A DNA stretch of 64,000 nt from Desulfurobacterium sp. TC5-1 (GTDB lineage Bacteria > Aquificota > Aquificia > Desulfurobacteriales > Desulfurobacteriaceae). Location: the NCBI RefSeq assembly GCF_000421485.1, contig NZ_ATXC01000001.1, positions 620,001 through 684,000 of the forward strand, read 5' to 3'. The position numbers were made by a program, and so were the translations under genes. Positions 55,921 to 64,000 of this stretch are shown here, in pieces (the first letter of the stretch is position 1; every line of letters begins with the position of its first letter). The notes beneath the pieces were generated by a model. The model did no database searches. It was not told the origin of the DNA and saw only the letters and a list, made by a program, of their open reading frames with translations.

Positions 55921-56800
55921 TCTTTTCACCTCTCTCTTTCAGTTTTTCTTCCATATAATTTATGATGGAATCTCTAAGGTCATCTCTCATGAGAGCAAAA
56001 TCTATCGTTGCTTTCAAAAATCCAAGTTTTGAACCTGTATCGTATCTATTACCTTTCATTACCTTCGCATAAACAGCCTCTCTCATGGAAAGTCTCACTA
56101 TAGCGTCGGTTAGCTGTATCTCGTTTCCCTTTCCTGGCGGAGTATACCTGAGCATATCAAAGATAGTTGGCGTCAGTATGTATCTTCCTGTAATAGCAAG
56201 GTTTGAGGGTGCTTCTGAAACTGCTGGTTTTTCAACAAGCTTGTCAATCTTAATTACATTTTCCTCAACTTCATGCCCGGAAACGATACCGTAATTTGAA
56301 ACCTCCTCTTCTGGAACATGTTGAACACCAAGAACCGAACACCTATAACGGTCATAAGTTTCCATTAACTGTTTTATGGCAGGCGTTTCAGAAACCATTA
56401 TGTCATCACCAAGAAGCACGGCGAACGGTTCATTTCCAACCGCTGGCTCTGCCGTCAAAATGGCATGTCCAAGTCCAAGAGGCTCTTTCTGTCTCACGTA
56501 AATTATCTCTGCAAGGTTAGTTATTTCTCTCACTATTTTAAGAAGTTCCGTCTTTCCTTTTTTTTCAAGGGCCGTTTCAAGCTCAAAATTACTATCAAAA
56601 TGATCCTCTATAGCTCTCTTATGTTTACCCGTTACAAAAACAATCTGATTGATACCGGCCTTTACAGCTTCTTCAACAATGTATTGAATAACTGGTTTGT
56701 CAACCAGAGGAAGCATCTCCTTCGGCTGTGCCTTTGTAGCTGGAAGAAACCTCGTCCCAAGACCTGCAACAGGGATAACTGCCTTCCTTATCGCTGTCAT
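55913..56800 (-). CDS. galU: UTP-glucose-1-phosphate uridylyltransferase
   Basis: Makes UDP-glucose. I start at ATG 56800 ([13 protein letters not shown]) with GGGAGGTAAA; 295 residues. The nucleotide loop is [29 protein letters not shown]; then [21 protein letters not shown] and [10 protein letters not shown], and VEKP for the sugar. Overlaps lon by eight bases and the methyltransferase by four. Confidence 0.95.
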   Translation of the reverse strand: MTAIRKAVIPVAGLGTRFLPATKAQPKEMLPLVDKPVIQYIVEEAVKAGINQIVFVTGKHKRAIEDHFDSNFELETALEKKGKTELLKIVREITNLAEIIYVRQKEPLGLGHAILTAEPAVGNEPFAVLLGDDIMVSETPAIKQLMETYDRYRCSVLGVQHVPEEEVSNYGIVSGHEVEENVIKIDKLVEKPAVSEAPSNLAITGRYILTPTIFDMLRYTPPGKGNEIQLTDAIVRLSMREAVYAKVMKGNRYDTGSKLGFLKATIDFALMRDDLRDSIINYMEEKLKERGEKNG

Positions 56801-58005
56801 TTTACCTCCCACTCAAACCGTCTGGCGAATATACATTTTAAATATCTTGACTCCGGTATTTGAAGAACAAACGGATGGTCTTTAGCCTGATAAGTTGTGT
56901 AAAGAACCCTGAGGGGCGTTCTCGTGTCAAGAGCTGCCGATAGCAAAATTTCCTCAAGTATAGGTGGAGTAATGTGGTGAGAACAGGAACAGACAACGAT
57001 CTTTCCACCAGGTTTAAGCATTTTTAATCCTCTAAGGAACAATTCCTTGTAACCTCTCTTTGCCTGTTCTACCACAGTTCTGCTCTTAGCAAAGGCAGGG
57101 GGATCTATGACAATAGAATCGAACATTTCACCATCTTTCTGCATCTTCTTTAAGACTTTAAAACAGTCACCCTTCACAAAAGTGAATCTATTGACTACAC
57201 CGTTTATCTCCGCATTTTCTTTCGCAAGCTCAAGTGCCATCTCAGAACTATCAACGGCAACAACACTTCCTGCCTTACCTATTACAGCTGCATGAATGCC
57301 GAATCCTCCCAAGTGGCAGAATGCATCAAGAACCCGATCACCTTCATCGACAAATTCCCTGGCAAAAAGTAGTTTATTTTCTCTCTGATCAAGAAAATAT
57401 CCAGTTTTCTGACCGCCTATTATCTGAACGCGAAACTTTATCCCGTTTTCGAGTACCGTTACCTTTTCAGGAATTTCACCATAAAGTTTTTGCTCACACA
57501 GCGGAAGTCCCTCTAACTCCCTCGTCTGAACGGTTGACTTTTCGTAAATACCCTTCGGTTGTACAACTTCAACTAAAGCTTTCACTACCAGAGGCTTTAA
57601 AATTTCCATTCCAAGTGTTGTAAACTGAGCTACAAGATAGCCATCATAACTATCCACAACTAAGCCTGGAAGGTAATCAGCCTCAGAATGTATTAAACGA
57701 AACGCCGTAGTTTCATTAGTATCCGAAAGCAGTTTTTTTCTGTAGGCAAAAGCCTCCCGAATTCTCCTGACAAAGAACTCAAGGTCTATTTCCTCATCTT
57801 TCCTGTAAGTCAAAACTCTTATAGCTATGTAAGAATCCGGATTTATATATCCTTTGGCGAGAAATGCACCCTTATAATCCCTTACAATGCATATTTCACC
57901 GGGTTTTGGTCTCCTTGAAAAAGAGAGAATATCTTTCTTATATATCCAGGGATGAAAGCCCTTTATCCTCTTTTCTCTGCCTCTTTTTATTGAAACCTGT
58001 AACAT
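56797..58005 (-). CDS. RlmI-like 23S rRNA cytosine methyltransferase
   Basis: Class I SAM methyltransferase with an N-terminal PUA domain (SIKRGREKRIKGFHPWIYKKDI through AFLAKGYINPDS). A central EEHEE-like part is followed by the Rossmann domain: GDRVLDAFCHLGGFGIHAA, VAVDSSEMALELAKENAEIN, DSIVIDPPAFAKS. Layout matches RlmI (m5C1962) and relatives. Starts at ATG 58005 behind GAGGTTTG; 402 residues. Overlaps the FAD reductase end by 68 bases. Confidence 0.88.
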   Translation of the reverse strand: MLQVSIKRGREKRIKGFHPWIYKKDILSFSRRPKPGEICIVRDYKGAFLAKGYINPDSYIAIRVLTYRKDEEIDLEFFVRRIREAFAYRKKLLSDTNETTAFRLIHSEADYLPGLVVDSYDGYLVAQFTTLGMEILKPLVVKALVEVVQPKGIYEKSTVQTRELEGLPLCEQKLYGEIPEKVTVLENGIKFRVQIIGGQKTGYFLDQRENKLLFAREFVDEGDRVLDAFCHLGGFGIHAAVIGKAGSVVAVDSSEMALELAKENAEINGVVNRFTFVKGDCFKVLKKMQKDGEMFDSIVIDPPAFAKSRTVVEQAKRGYKELFLRGLKMLKPGGKIVVCSCSHHITPPILEEILLSAALDTRTPLRVLYTTYQAKDHPFVLQIPESRYLKCIFARRFEWEVK

Positions 58006-59119
58006 AAACAAACCTCATTGGTAACTTGATGGATTTTGCAACAAACCTTTTAAAGGCTTCATGGTAACTTATGTTACCTGAAATTATATCAGTTGCTACA
58101 GTACGAATTTCATCACTCGTTTCCATAATTTTGAACATTGCACCTTTGAATCTAAAAAACAAACGTCTTAGAAAAAGTGCCCATTTAAAATCCGCAGCAA
58201 ATTTATCAAGAAAACGTGCATAGACAACTAACGCCTCTTGTGGATTGTCGTAATATTTTAAAATACTTTCAGCAGCCCTTTTGCCGCTCAACGCGGCAAA
58301 ATATATACCTTCACCGGTAAATGGGTCAACAAGAGACGCCGCGTCTCCCGTGAGAAATATCCTGCCTTTTCCAGGATACAATTGTCCATCAAAAACTGGA
58401 ACAAACGCCCCACCCCTGGAAATCACTTTCCCTTTAATCCTATACTTTTCATTAAACTTCTTATTAACCACTTCCGGGTTTTTCATTTTAACAGTAGAAA
58501 AATCACCAAATCCCGTCGTGTAAAAATTTCCTTTCGGAAATATCCAGTAGTATCCTGAATTAAAGTCAGAAAAATCTATAATCGCTGATTCCTTTGTATC
58601 AGATTCAATATCCATTTCAAACGTTAAAGCTTTCTTTAAATTTATGCCACAAATTCTTGGCGTTAATCCGTTCACACCGTCACAACCTATAATGAAACGT
58701 GCTCTATAAAAACCCTTAGATGTTTCTATTCTATAGCCACCCTTCTCTTCTGTTATAGCCACTACCTTCTCACCGTCATGAACTGCAATACGAGAAATCT
58801 TAGAAAACAAAAAGTTGTCAAACTCTTCTCTATCTACAAACAGAACAAAAGGAACATCAGACACCGCTTCAAGAACTGACTCTTTGTTAACAAGATAGAT
58901 TTTCGTTGCTTTTTTCCTGATTATAGGAGCAACTTCACCGAAAATATCTGTAATAAGGTGGTAACATTTTAATGTTAACCCACCACCGCACAACTTTTTC
59001 CTGGGAAAATTAAACGTATCAAAAGCAATAACTTTCAGGCCACTGCCCTCCAAAACTTTAGCAGCACAGCAGCCTGCTACACCAAGCCCTACAATAGCAA
59101 CGTCGTAGGAATCGTTAAT
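57938..59119 (-). CDS. FAD-dependent geranylgeranyl reductase-family protein, apparent ATT start
   Basis: Flavoprotein of the geranylgeranyl reductase/PHBH superfamily, perhaps reducing isoprenoid or quinone side chains. The dinucleotide-binding motif YDVAIVGLGVAGCCAAKVL is encoded upstream of the first ordinary start codon (TTG near 59053). The frame is open only to a TAG at about 59134, and contains no ATG, GTG or TTG before the motif. An ATT at 59119-59117 lies four bases after GGGGAGG and is the best start, giving 393 residues. Later motifs: FIIGCDGVNGLTPR and GRIFLTGDAASLVDPFTGEGIYFA. A sequencing error in ATG is the alternative. Confidence 0.78.
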   Translation of the reverse strand: MNDSYDVAIVGLGVAGCCAAKVLEGSGLKVIAFDTFNFPRKKLCGGGLTLKCYHLITDIFGEVAPIIRKKATKIYLVNKESVLEAVSDVPFVLFVDREEFDNFLFSKISRIAVHDGEKVVAITEEKGGYRIETSKGFYRARFIIGCDGVNGLTPRICGINLKKALTFEMDIESDTKESAIIDFSDFNSGYYWIFPKGNFYTTGFGDFSTVKMKNPEVVNKKFNEKYRIKGKVISRGGAFVPVFDGQLYPGKGRIFLTGDAASLVDPFTGEGIYFAALSGKRAAESILKYYDNPQEALVVYARFLDKFAADFKWALFLRRLFFRFKGAMFKIMETSDEIRTVATDIISGNISYHEAFKRFVAKSIKLPMRFVYVTGFNKKRQRKEDKGLSSLDI

Positions 59120-59134
59120 TTTTCCTCCCCTCTA

Positions 59135-60277
59135 TCAAATTCCCCTATAGTCTGATATCAATTTAGCAAATTCACGGAAAAGGTACCTGGAATCGTGAGG
59201 ACCAGGCGAACTCTCAGGGTGATACTGAACAGTAAAAAGTGGCTTTGACTTATGTTTCAAGCCTTCTACCGTTTTATCGTTAAGACTGTAATGGGTTACC
59301 TCAAGTTCGTCAGGAAGCGTTCTATCATCAACAGCAAAACCATGGTTCTGGGCCGTTATCTCTACTTTTCCATTTTTAAGATTTTTAACAGGCTGGTTGG
59401 CACCTCTATGTCCAAACTTTAATTTGTAAGTCTTAGCACCCAAAGCAAGAGCTGTAAGCTGGTGGCCAAGACAGATACCAAAAATTGGTTTTTTAAACGT
59501 TGCAATGAGGTAACGAATGGTCTCTATCGCATAATCAACAGCCGCCGGATCACCAGGACCACACGATAAGAATATGCCATCAGGATTATACTTAAGAATC
59601 TCTTCAGGAGGCGTACTCGCCGGAACAACCACAGGTTTAATACCCACATCCACCAAATTTCTAAGAATGTTCTTTCTTATACCAAAATCAAGAACTACAA
59701 CGCTGTATTTAAAGTTTTTAACTTCTGAATAACCTTTCTTCTCTAACTTCCACGTTCCCTGACTCCACTCATAAGGCTCTTTACAAGTTACAACATCAAC
59801 AAGGTTTTGACCTTCCATAGGAGGAATACTTTTGGCCTTTTCTACAAGGGATTCAGGATTTAGATCAACCGTAGAAATTACACCCCTCATCGTACCAACA
59901 TCTCTCAATCTTTTAACCAGGGCTCTCGTATCTATCTCTGCAATTCCAACAACACCATATTTCCTGAGATAATCTTCAAATGAAAACTCTGCCCGCCAGT
60001 TAGAATAAATCTCAGAAATTTCTTTTACTACAAAACCTTCTGCCTGTGGCTTATCAGACTCAATGTCTTCACTGTTAGCACCGACGTTTCCTATCAAAGG
60101 ACAGGTCATTGTTACTATCTGACCCTTAAAAGAAGGATCCGTCACTATTTCCTGATAACCTGTCATACTGGTCGTAAATACTACTTCACCAGACACCTCA
60201 CCTTCTGCACCAAAATTAACTCCCTCAAAGTATGTCCCATCTTCAAGAGCAAGAATTGTCTTCTTTCTGTCTAACAT
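59135..60277 (-). CDS. carA: Carbamoyl-phosphate synthase small subunit
   Basis: Glutaminase subunit supplying ammonia to CarB for arginine and pyrimidine synthesis. Starts at ATG 60277 (MLDRKKTILALEDGTYFEG); 380 residues. The N-terminal domain has VFTTSMTGYQEIVTDPSF. The glutaminase triad is Cys in IFGICLGHQLTALALG and His/Glu in FTVQYHPESSPGPHDS. carB is not in the window. Heads the operon to mnmC. Confidence 0.96.
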   Translation of the reverse strand: MLDRKKTILALEDGTYFEGVNFGAEGEVSGEVVFTTSMTGYQEIVTDPSFKGQIVTMTCPLIGNVGANSEDIESDKPQAEGFVVKEISEIYSNWRAEFSFEDYLRKYGVVGIAEIDTRALVKRLRDVGTMRGVISTVDLNPESLVEKAKSIPPMEGQNLVDVVTCKEPYEWSQGTWKLEKKGYSEVKNFKYSVVVLDFGIRKNILRNLVDVGIKPVVVPASTPPEEILKYNPDGIFLSCGPGDPAAVDYAIETIRYLIATFKKPIFGICLGHQLTALALGAKTYKLKFGHRGANQPVKNLKNGKVEITAQNHGFAVDDRTLPDELEVTHYSLNDKTVEGLKHKSKPLFTVQYHPESSPGPHDSRYLFREFAKLISDYRGI

Positions 60278-60297
60278 AATCTCTCTCCGCAGCATAG

Positions 60298-60325
60298 ATT
60301 ATAATTGTCACAGTTAGTTTACCAA
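60298..60325 (-). promoter_or_regulatory. Promoter of the carA operon
   Basis: On the minus strand TTGGTA and a perfect TATAAT are 16 bases apart, with the -10 about 20 bases before the carA ATG. It lies in the 64-base gap to the divergent lipoprotein gene. Confidence 0.55.
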
Positions 60326-60341
60326 AATTTACGGAGGAACG

Positions 60342-61193
60342 ATGAAGAAACTACTGCTCATAGTTGCACTTTTAACAGGACTGGCAGTTTACGGCTGTAA
60401 TATAGAATCCAACAAACCTCTTATAGTTTCAAGTCTTCCGATATGGAAAAATGTTGCAGAATATTTAGCTGGCGGAGATTTCAAATACTATTCCATTTTA
60501 AAGGGAGGTGAATCCCCCCACGGATACGAAATGAAACCTTCAGACATCGCCAAGTTAAAAAAGGCAAAACTAATAGTAATTCATGGGCTGGGCCTTGACA
60601 ATTGGATACTTAAAGGAATCGATAACAGGGAAAAGGTATTTAACATAGGAAAACTCCTCTCAAAAAAGTACCCTTTTATAAAAAAAGCCGGGTATCACAT
60701 ATGGACAAATCCAATTTTAATGGAAGACGTGTATTTCGAAATGGCTAATAAACTCAGCAAGTTCTACCCCGGAAAAAAAACATATTATGAAAAAAGGGCT
60801 GACGACTATAGTGCTATGATACAACAGTTAATTTCAAGAGTTAATGAATGCACGGCAAAATTGAAAAATAGAAAAGTTATTGCATTTCACCCCGTATGGG
60901 AACCTCTCTTTGAAACTATAAACATCAAATGCATAGGCTATATAGTTAACAATCCTGAAGAAGAACCTAAACCGGAAATCATAAAAGAACTTATCAAAAA
61001 AGGAAAAGAGGAAAATGTCAAAATTGTAATAGCCGAAAAGGGTGAACCTCAAACTCTTGTAAATGAAATAGCCTCTGAAATAGGTGCAAAAGTTATCGTG
61101 CTAAACCCAATTCCTGACAAAGATTATGTTATAGCTTTAAGTAACTGGTGCAATAAAATATGCACCGCTTTGAAGGAGGTAAACGAACAATGA
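60342..61193 (+). CDS. Zinc/manganese ABC transporter substrate-binding lipoprotein (ZnuA/TroA-like)
   Basis: Exported metal-binding protein. Signal MKKLLLIVALLTGLAVYGC ends in a lipobox Cys. Candidate ligands: His in GGESPHGYEMKPSD, His in GYHIWTNP, His in VIAFHPVWEPLF and an acidic residue in the C-terminal lobe (IAEKGEPQT, where family members have Asp or Glu). 283 residues. Unusually there is no permease or ATPase gene beside it. Start has ACGGAGG. Followed by trpG/pabA with overlapping stop/start. Confidence 0.85.
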   Translation: MKKLLLIVALLTGLAVYGCNIESNKPLIVSSLPIWKNVAEYLAGGDFKYYSILKGGESPHGYEMKPSDIAKLKKAKLIVIHGLGLDNWILKGIDNREKVFNIGKLLSKKYPFIKKAGYHIWTNPILMEDVYFEMANKLSKFYPGKKTYYEKRADDYSAMIQQLISRVNECTAKLKNRKVIAFHPVWEPLFETINIKCIGYIVNNPEEEPKPEIIKELIKKGKEENVKIVIAEKGEPQTLVNEIASEIGAKVIVLNPIPDKDYVIALSNWCNKICTALKEVNEQ

Positions 61194-61759
61194 TTCTTAT
61201 GATAGATAACTACGATTCTTTCACTTACAACATTGTTCAATACTTCGGGACGCTCGGTGCAGATATTACCGTTAAAAGAAACGACAAAATAACGATCGAT
61301 GAAATTGAAACGTTTAAACCTGAAGCCATTGTAATTTCTCCAGGTCCCTGTACACCTAAAGAAGCGGGTATTTCTGTAGAGGTGATAAAAAGGTTTTCTG
61401 GTAAACTGCCGATTTTAGGTATCTGCCTTGGTCATCAATCAATAGGTTATGCATTCGGTGCAAAAATAATAAGAGCGAAGAAACTTATGCACGGCAAAGC
61501 TTCCCTGATAAAACATGATGAAAAATATCTTTTTGAAGGAATGAAAAATCCCTTTTCTGCCATTAGATATCACTCCCTTGTAATCGATAGGGGAACTCTC
61601 CCTGAAGATTTTATAGTAACGGCAGAAAGTGAAGATGACGGAGAAATTATGGGCATAAGGCACAAACAGTTCCCCTTATTTGGCGTTCAATTTCATCCTG
61701 AATCCATTCTTACAGAAGATGGCCTGAAAATCATAGAAAACTTTACTAAACAAATTTAA
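61190..61759 (+). CDS. Glutamine amidotransferase of anthranilate/aminodeoxychorismate synthase
   Basis: Class I glutaminase (TrpG/PabA). Starts at ATG 61190 behind AAGGAGGT; 189 residues. LMIDNYDSFTYNIVQYFG, ISPGPCTPKEAG, nucleophile Cys in ILGICLGHQSIGYAFGA, and His/Glu in GVQFHPESILTEDG. It may serve both tryptophan and folate synthesis; a pabC-like gene lies elsewhere in the window, but no trpE or pabB. Overlaps the lipoprotein stop. Confidence 0.93.
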   Translation: MILMIDNYDSFTYNIVQYFGTLGADITVKRNDKITIDEIETFKPEAIVISPGPCTPKEAGISVEVIKRFSGKLPILGICLGHQSIGYAFGAKIIRAKKLMHGKASLIKHDEKYLFEGMKNPFSAIRYHSLVIDRGTLPEDFIVTAESEDDGEIMGIRHKQFPLFGVQFHPESILTEDGLKIIENFTKQI

Positions 61760-61762
61760 ACG

Positions 61763-62923
61763 ATGAAACTGTACTCCCACATAAAAAAGATTCCTGAGGA
61801 CTTTGTCGTTGAAGAAGTTCCGGCCTTAAAAGTTGGAAGTGAAGGTGCCTTTGATGTTTTTATTCTTAAAAAGAGGAATGTATCTACTTTGGAAGCAGTC
61901 AGGATAATATCAAAACTCTTAAAACTTTCACTTAAATCCATAGGATTTGCAGGATTAAAGGATAAATATGCCGTAACGTCACAGTACATAACGGTGCCTT
62001 CAGGGAAAATCACCGAAGAAAAACTATCTTTTTACAACGACGGCAGATGGAGGGTCGGCAAAAGGCAATCTAATTCTTCCTTTGAAATCAAGTTTATTGG
62101 AAAATCTAAAAAACCCCTGACTATTGGAAATATCTACGGCAACAAATTTACAATAAAAATTAGAAATTTTGAAAAATCAATGAGGGAAAAATTTTACAGA
62201 AACCTTCAAACAGTTAAACTGTACGGATTCCCAAATTATTTTGGAGAACAAAGGTTTGGAAGCGTTAAAAGCAGAGACGACTTCGTTCTAAGGTACATTT
62301 TAAAGGGTGACTTTGTGAAGGCTTTAAAGGTTTATTTCTTAGGAAGAGAAAAAATAGATATGCTCACAGATTGGCAGGACATATATAAAGTACTAAAGCC
62401 AACACTTGAAGAGTATGAAAAAGATCTACTAAGAGGACTACTAAAAGGGCTTCCTGCAGAAAAAGCTTTCCGAATCCTTCCAAAAAATATAAGAATTATG
62501 TTTAACTTCGCTTTTCAAAGCTACCTTTTTAACCGCATTCTTGGCGAATACATATTGAATAAATATCCATACAGACAAGTTCCCTTCATAAACAATTGGA
62601 AACTTTACTTTTACTTAGAAGTTACCGACTTTGAATATTTCAAAAACCTGCAGATACCTTATACCGGAAAGGATTTACCGCCGGAAGATTCTCTCCTTAA
62701 AAAAGTAATGAAAAAAGTATTTAAAGAAGAAAAAGTTAACTCTTCTGTATTTGACATGGAAATTGCCGGAATGAAAGTAATGACTGATGGTCAAAGAAAA
62801 GCTGTTGTTATTCCGGAAAATTTCAAAATAGTTTCAAAAACAAAAAAGGATGTTACCATACAATTTATCTTACCACCGGGAAGCTACGCTACAATTCTTT
62901 TGAGAGCACTCCTCTCTGTGTGA
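61763..62923 (+). CDS. truD: tRNA pseudouridine synthase D
   Basis: Makes pseudouridine 13 in tRNA. 386 residues. N-terminal IPEDFVVEEVP, catalytic Asp in GFAGLKDKYAVTSQYI, FPNYFGEQRFG, and an inserted domain typical of TruD followed by FAFQSYLFNRILGEYI and a glycine-proline end (ILPPGSYATILLRAL). Three bases after the glutaminase stop, so co-transcribed. Confidence 0.93.
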   Translation: MKLYSHIKKIPEDFVVEEVPALKVGSEGAFDVFILKKRNVSTLEAVRIISKLLKLSLKSIGFAGLKDKYAVTSQYITVPSGKITEEKLSFYNDGRWRVGKRQSNSSFEIKFIGKSKKPLTIGNIYGNKFTIKIRNFEKSMREKFYRNLQTVKLYGFPNYFGEQRFGSVKSRDDFVLRYILKGDFVKALKVYFLGREKIDMLTDWQDIYKVLKPTLEEYEKDLLRGLLKGLPAEKAFRILPKNIRIMFNFAFQSYLFNRILGEYILNKYPYRQVPFINNWKLYFYLEVTDFEYFKNLQIPYTGKDLPPEDSLLKKVMKKVFKEEKVNSSVFDMEIAGMKVMTDGQRKAVVIPENFKIVSKTKKDVTIQFILPPGSYATILLRALLSV

Positions 62924-62931
62924 GGTGTAAA

Positions 62932-63216
62932 ATGGTCTCCATAGGCTATCTTGAAGTAGAACTTTACATACCCCACAGCCACTCTTTAAAAGAGAAAAGA
63001 ATGGTAGTCAAACGAATCAAAGAAAGAGTTAAAAATAAGTTTAACGTTGCCATCTGCGAAGCAGAAGCACATGACAAATGGCAAACTGCCGTAATCGCCA
63101 TTGTATCGGTCTCGACATCATCAAAAAAAGTTGATGAAACACTTGAAAAGGTTGTTGGATTTATAGAAAAACTCTACCCTGGCATGATAAAAAGCTACCA
63201 CAAAGAACTGATTTAA
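62932..63216 (+). CDS. DUF503 family protein
   Basis: Small conserved bacterial protein, 94 residues from ATG 62932 (MVSIGYLEVELYIPHSHSLK) with GAGGTG upstream. The HSLKEKRMVVKRIKERVKNKFNVA segment defines DUF503 (YlxP-like), often found beside rbfA and translation genes. Possible role in ribosome maturation is only inferred from that context. Confidence 0.9.
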   Translation: MVSIGYLEVELYIPHSHSLKEKRMVVKRIKERVKNKFNVAICEAEAHDKWQTAVIAIVSVSTSSKKVDETLEKVVGFIEKLYPGMIKSYHKELI

Positions 63217-63221
63217 AATAA

Positions 63222-63238
63222 GGGGGAAAAATTCCCCC
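63222..63238. terminator. Bidirectional terminator
   Basis: GGGGGAA and TTCCCCC pair perfectly around AAA. It lies five bases after the DUF503 stop and two bases from the end of the convergent outer-membrane protein gene. Confidence 0.75.
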
Positions 63239-63240
63239 AA

Positions 63241-64000
63241 TTACCATTCTATAGACAATGCACCGGTATACCGCCTATCAGCATCCTGACCTGCATAAGC
63301 TCCAACTTCCTCAGCATAAGTGGCAAATTGAAGGTTAAATACTCCTAATCTGAAATCTGTACCAAAGGTAGGATACCCTTCGTACAATCCACCCCTTACT
63401 ACCCAAGATGTAAACCTATTATCCCAGACCTTTATCTCTGCACCTACCCTTATCCTCTTTCCCCAATCATCATCAACGCCATTGTTATGGGTCACATCAA
63501 CAATATCAAGAGCAAATACAGGCTCTTTAAAAAATCCCCCAAATCCATTAAACTCCGGCTTGAGTGCGAAACCAAGGTTTACACTCATTGGAATCTTCCC
63601 TGCATCTCCAAAGTCAAGATCACCAATATTCAATACAGAAAGTCCTATTTGAGGATGGAGTACGTTATCAGGCATCGGTGCATATTCCAAACCAAAATCA
63701 AAAGAAAAACCATTCCCAGTTTCAAGATAATTATCTTTAATGTAATCACTCAAATCATCACTGTTAGCAACAATTTCAGAGGTTGTAAACGTATGATCAA
63801 CACTTTGAGCGTAGAAGAACTTAGCACCTACACCAACTTTTAACCTGCTATCCATGAACTTTCTCGAATATCCTCCTATGATACCACCATAGGCGTGCTG
63901 ATGAACCTCTATTAAACCATCTGTACCTGCACCTTCATGAGTCGCAAAATTCGCCTGAACATTTCCCACAAGTGTAAATCCAAAGCTGGATGTTTCACCG
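63241..64000 (-). CDS. Outer-membrane beta-barrel protein, C-terminal part (cut by window edge)
   Basis: The frame is open to the end of the window without a start; 252 residues are visible. Alternating hydrophobic strands (RLKVGVGAKFFYAQSVD, FSFDFGLEYAP, RIRVGAEIKVWDNRFTSWVVRGGLYEG) and a final strand ALSIEW ending in an aromatic residue indicate an outer-membrane barrel. The pattern resembles proteins annotated TraF-like/long-chain fatty-acid-transporter-like. Exact family unsure. Confidence 0.7.
   Translation of the reverse strand, partial: GETSSFGFTLVGNVQANFATHEGAGTDGLIEVHQHAYGGIIGGYSRKFMDSRLKVGVGAKFFYAQSVDHTFTTSEIVANSDDLSDYIKDNYLETGNGFSFDFGLEYAPMPDNVLHPQIGLSVLNIGDLDFGDAGKIPMSVNLGFALKPEFNGFGGFFKEPVFALDIVDVTHNNGVDDDWGKRIRVGAEIKVWDNRFTSWVVRGGLYEGYPTFGTDFRLGVFNLQFATYAEEVGAYAGQDADRRYTGALSIEW

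Overview
The window looks like chromosome from a thermophilic, chemolithotrophic bacterium, most likely Aquificota of the Desulfurobacteriaceae type (Desulfurobacterium/Thermovibrio relatives). I infer this from the A+T-rich, lysine/glutamate-rich coding style, the split transketolase, the triheme c7-type cytochrome, the long unrelated-gene operons and a large CRISPR-Cas locus. It was not tested by any search.

Layout. 1-7000: end of an unknown gene, then dnaG-rpoD (both TTG starts, with an exact DnaA box inside the promoter), an RluA-type pseudouridine synthase, a histone-deacetylase-fold protein, a small Tat-signal ORF and an APC transporter. 7040-22937: one gapless operon of 14 cas genes. 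It opens with cas6 and a type III module best matched to subtype III-C (Cmr1, Cmr6-like, a divergent Cas10 with neither HD doublet nor GGDD, Cmr4 with its catalytic Asp, a Cmr5-like small subunit, a Cmr3-like Cas5). It continues with a complete type I-B module (Cas8b/Csh1, Cas7/Csh2, Cas5, Cas3) and Cas4-Cas1-Cas2. A leader with two near-identical palindromes and a good promoter feeds one array of about 69 repeats (23128-27530), which presumably supplies both effectors through the single Cas6. The middle of the array is full of deletion-type repeat variants, probably an error tract.

27531-30290: accessory tail of the array. It holds a GC-rich stretch that folds by eye into a closing stem plus three hairpins (candidate new ncRNA), two copies of an unknown 85-residue protein, two isolated relics of the CRISPR repeat, a frameshift-riddled gene and a small membrane protein.

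30288-43153: minus-strand operons. One runs response regulator-hisD-pyrB-cytochrome-pyrC-SDH protease-CarD-PIN/TRAM-ispD-ndk. Another runs DUF4405 protein-PqqD-like-ATP-grasp-decarboxylase-cdd; here the decarboxylase has an N-terminal extension resembling a RiPP leader, beside a PqqD-like leader-binding protein, which suggests an uncharacterised peptide or amino-acid modification pathway.

43207-52200: a ferritin-like DUF2202 protein behind an exact sigma-54 promoter motif; a pabC-like gene; the argH-transketolase N-DUF3800-transketolase C-ctpA operon, in which the DUF3800 gene separates the two transketolase halves; and guaB behind a near-consensus promoter. 52200-64000: small regulator and membrane proteins; the carA-FAD reductase-RlmI-galU-lon-mnmC operon, whose FAD reductase appears to start at ATT; then an orphan zinc-binding lipoprotein, trpG/pabA, truD, a DUF503 protein and a truncated outer-membrane protein at the edge.

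No rRNA or tRNA gene was noticed. All homology statements come from reading motifs by eye.
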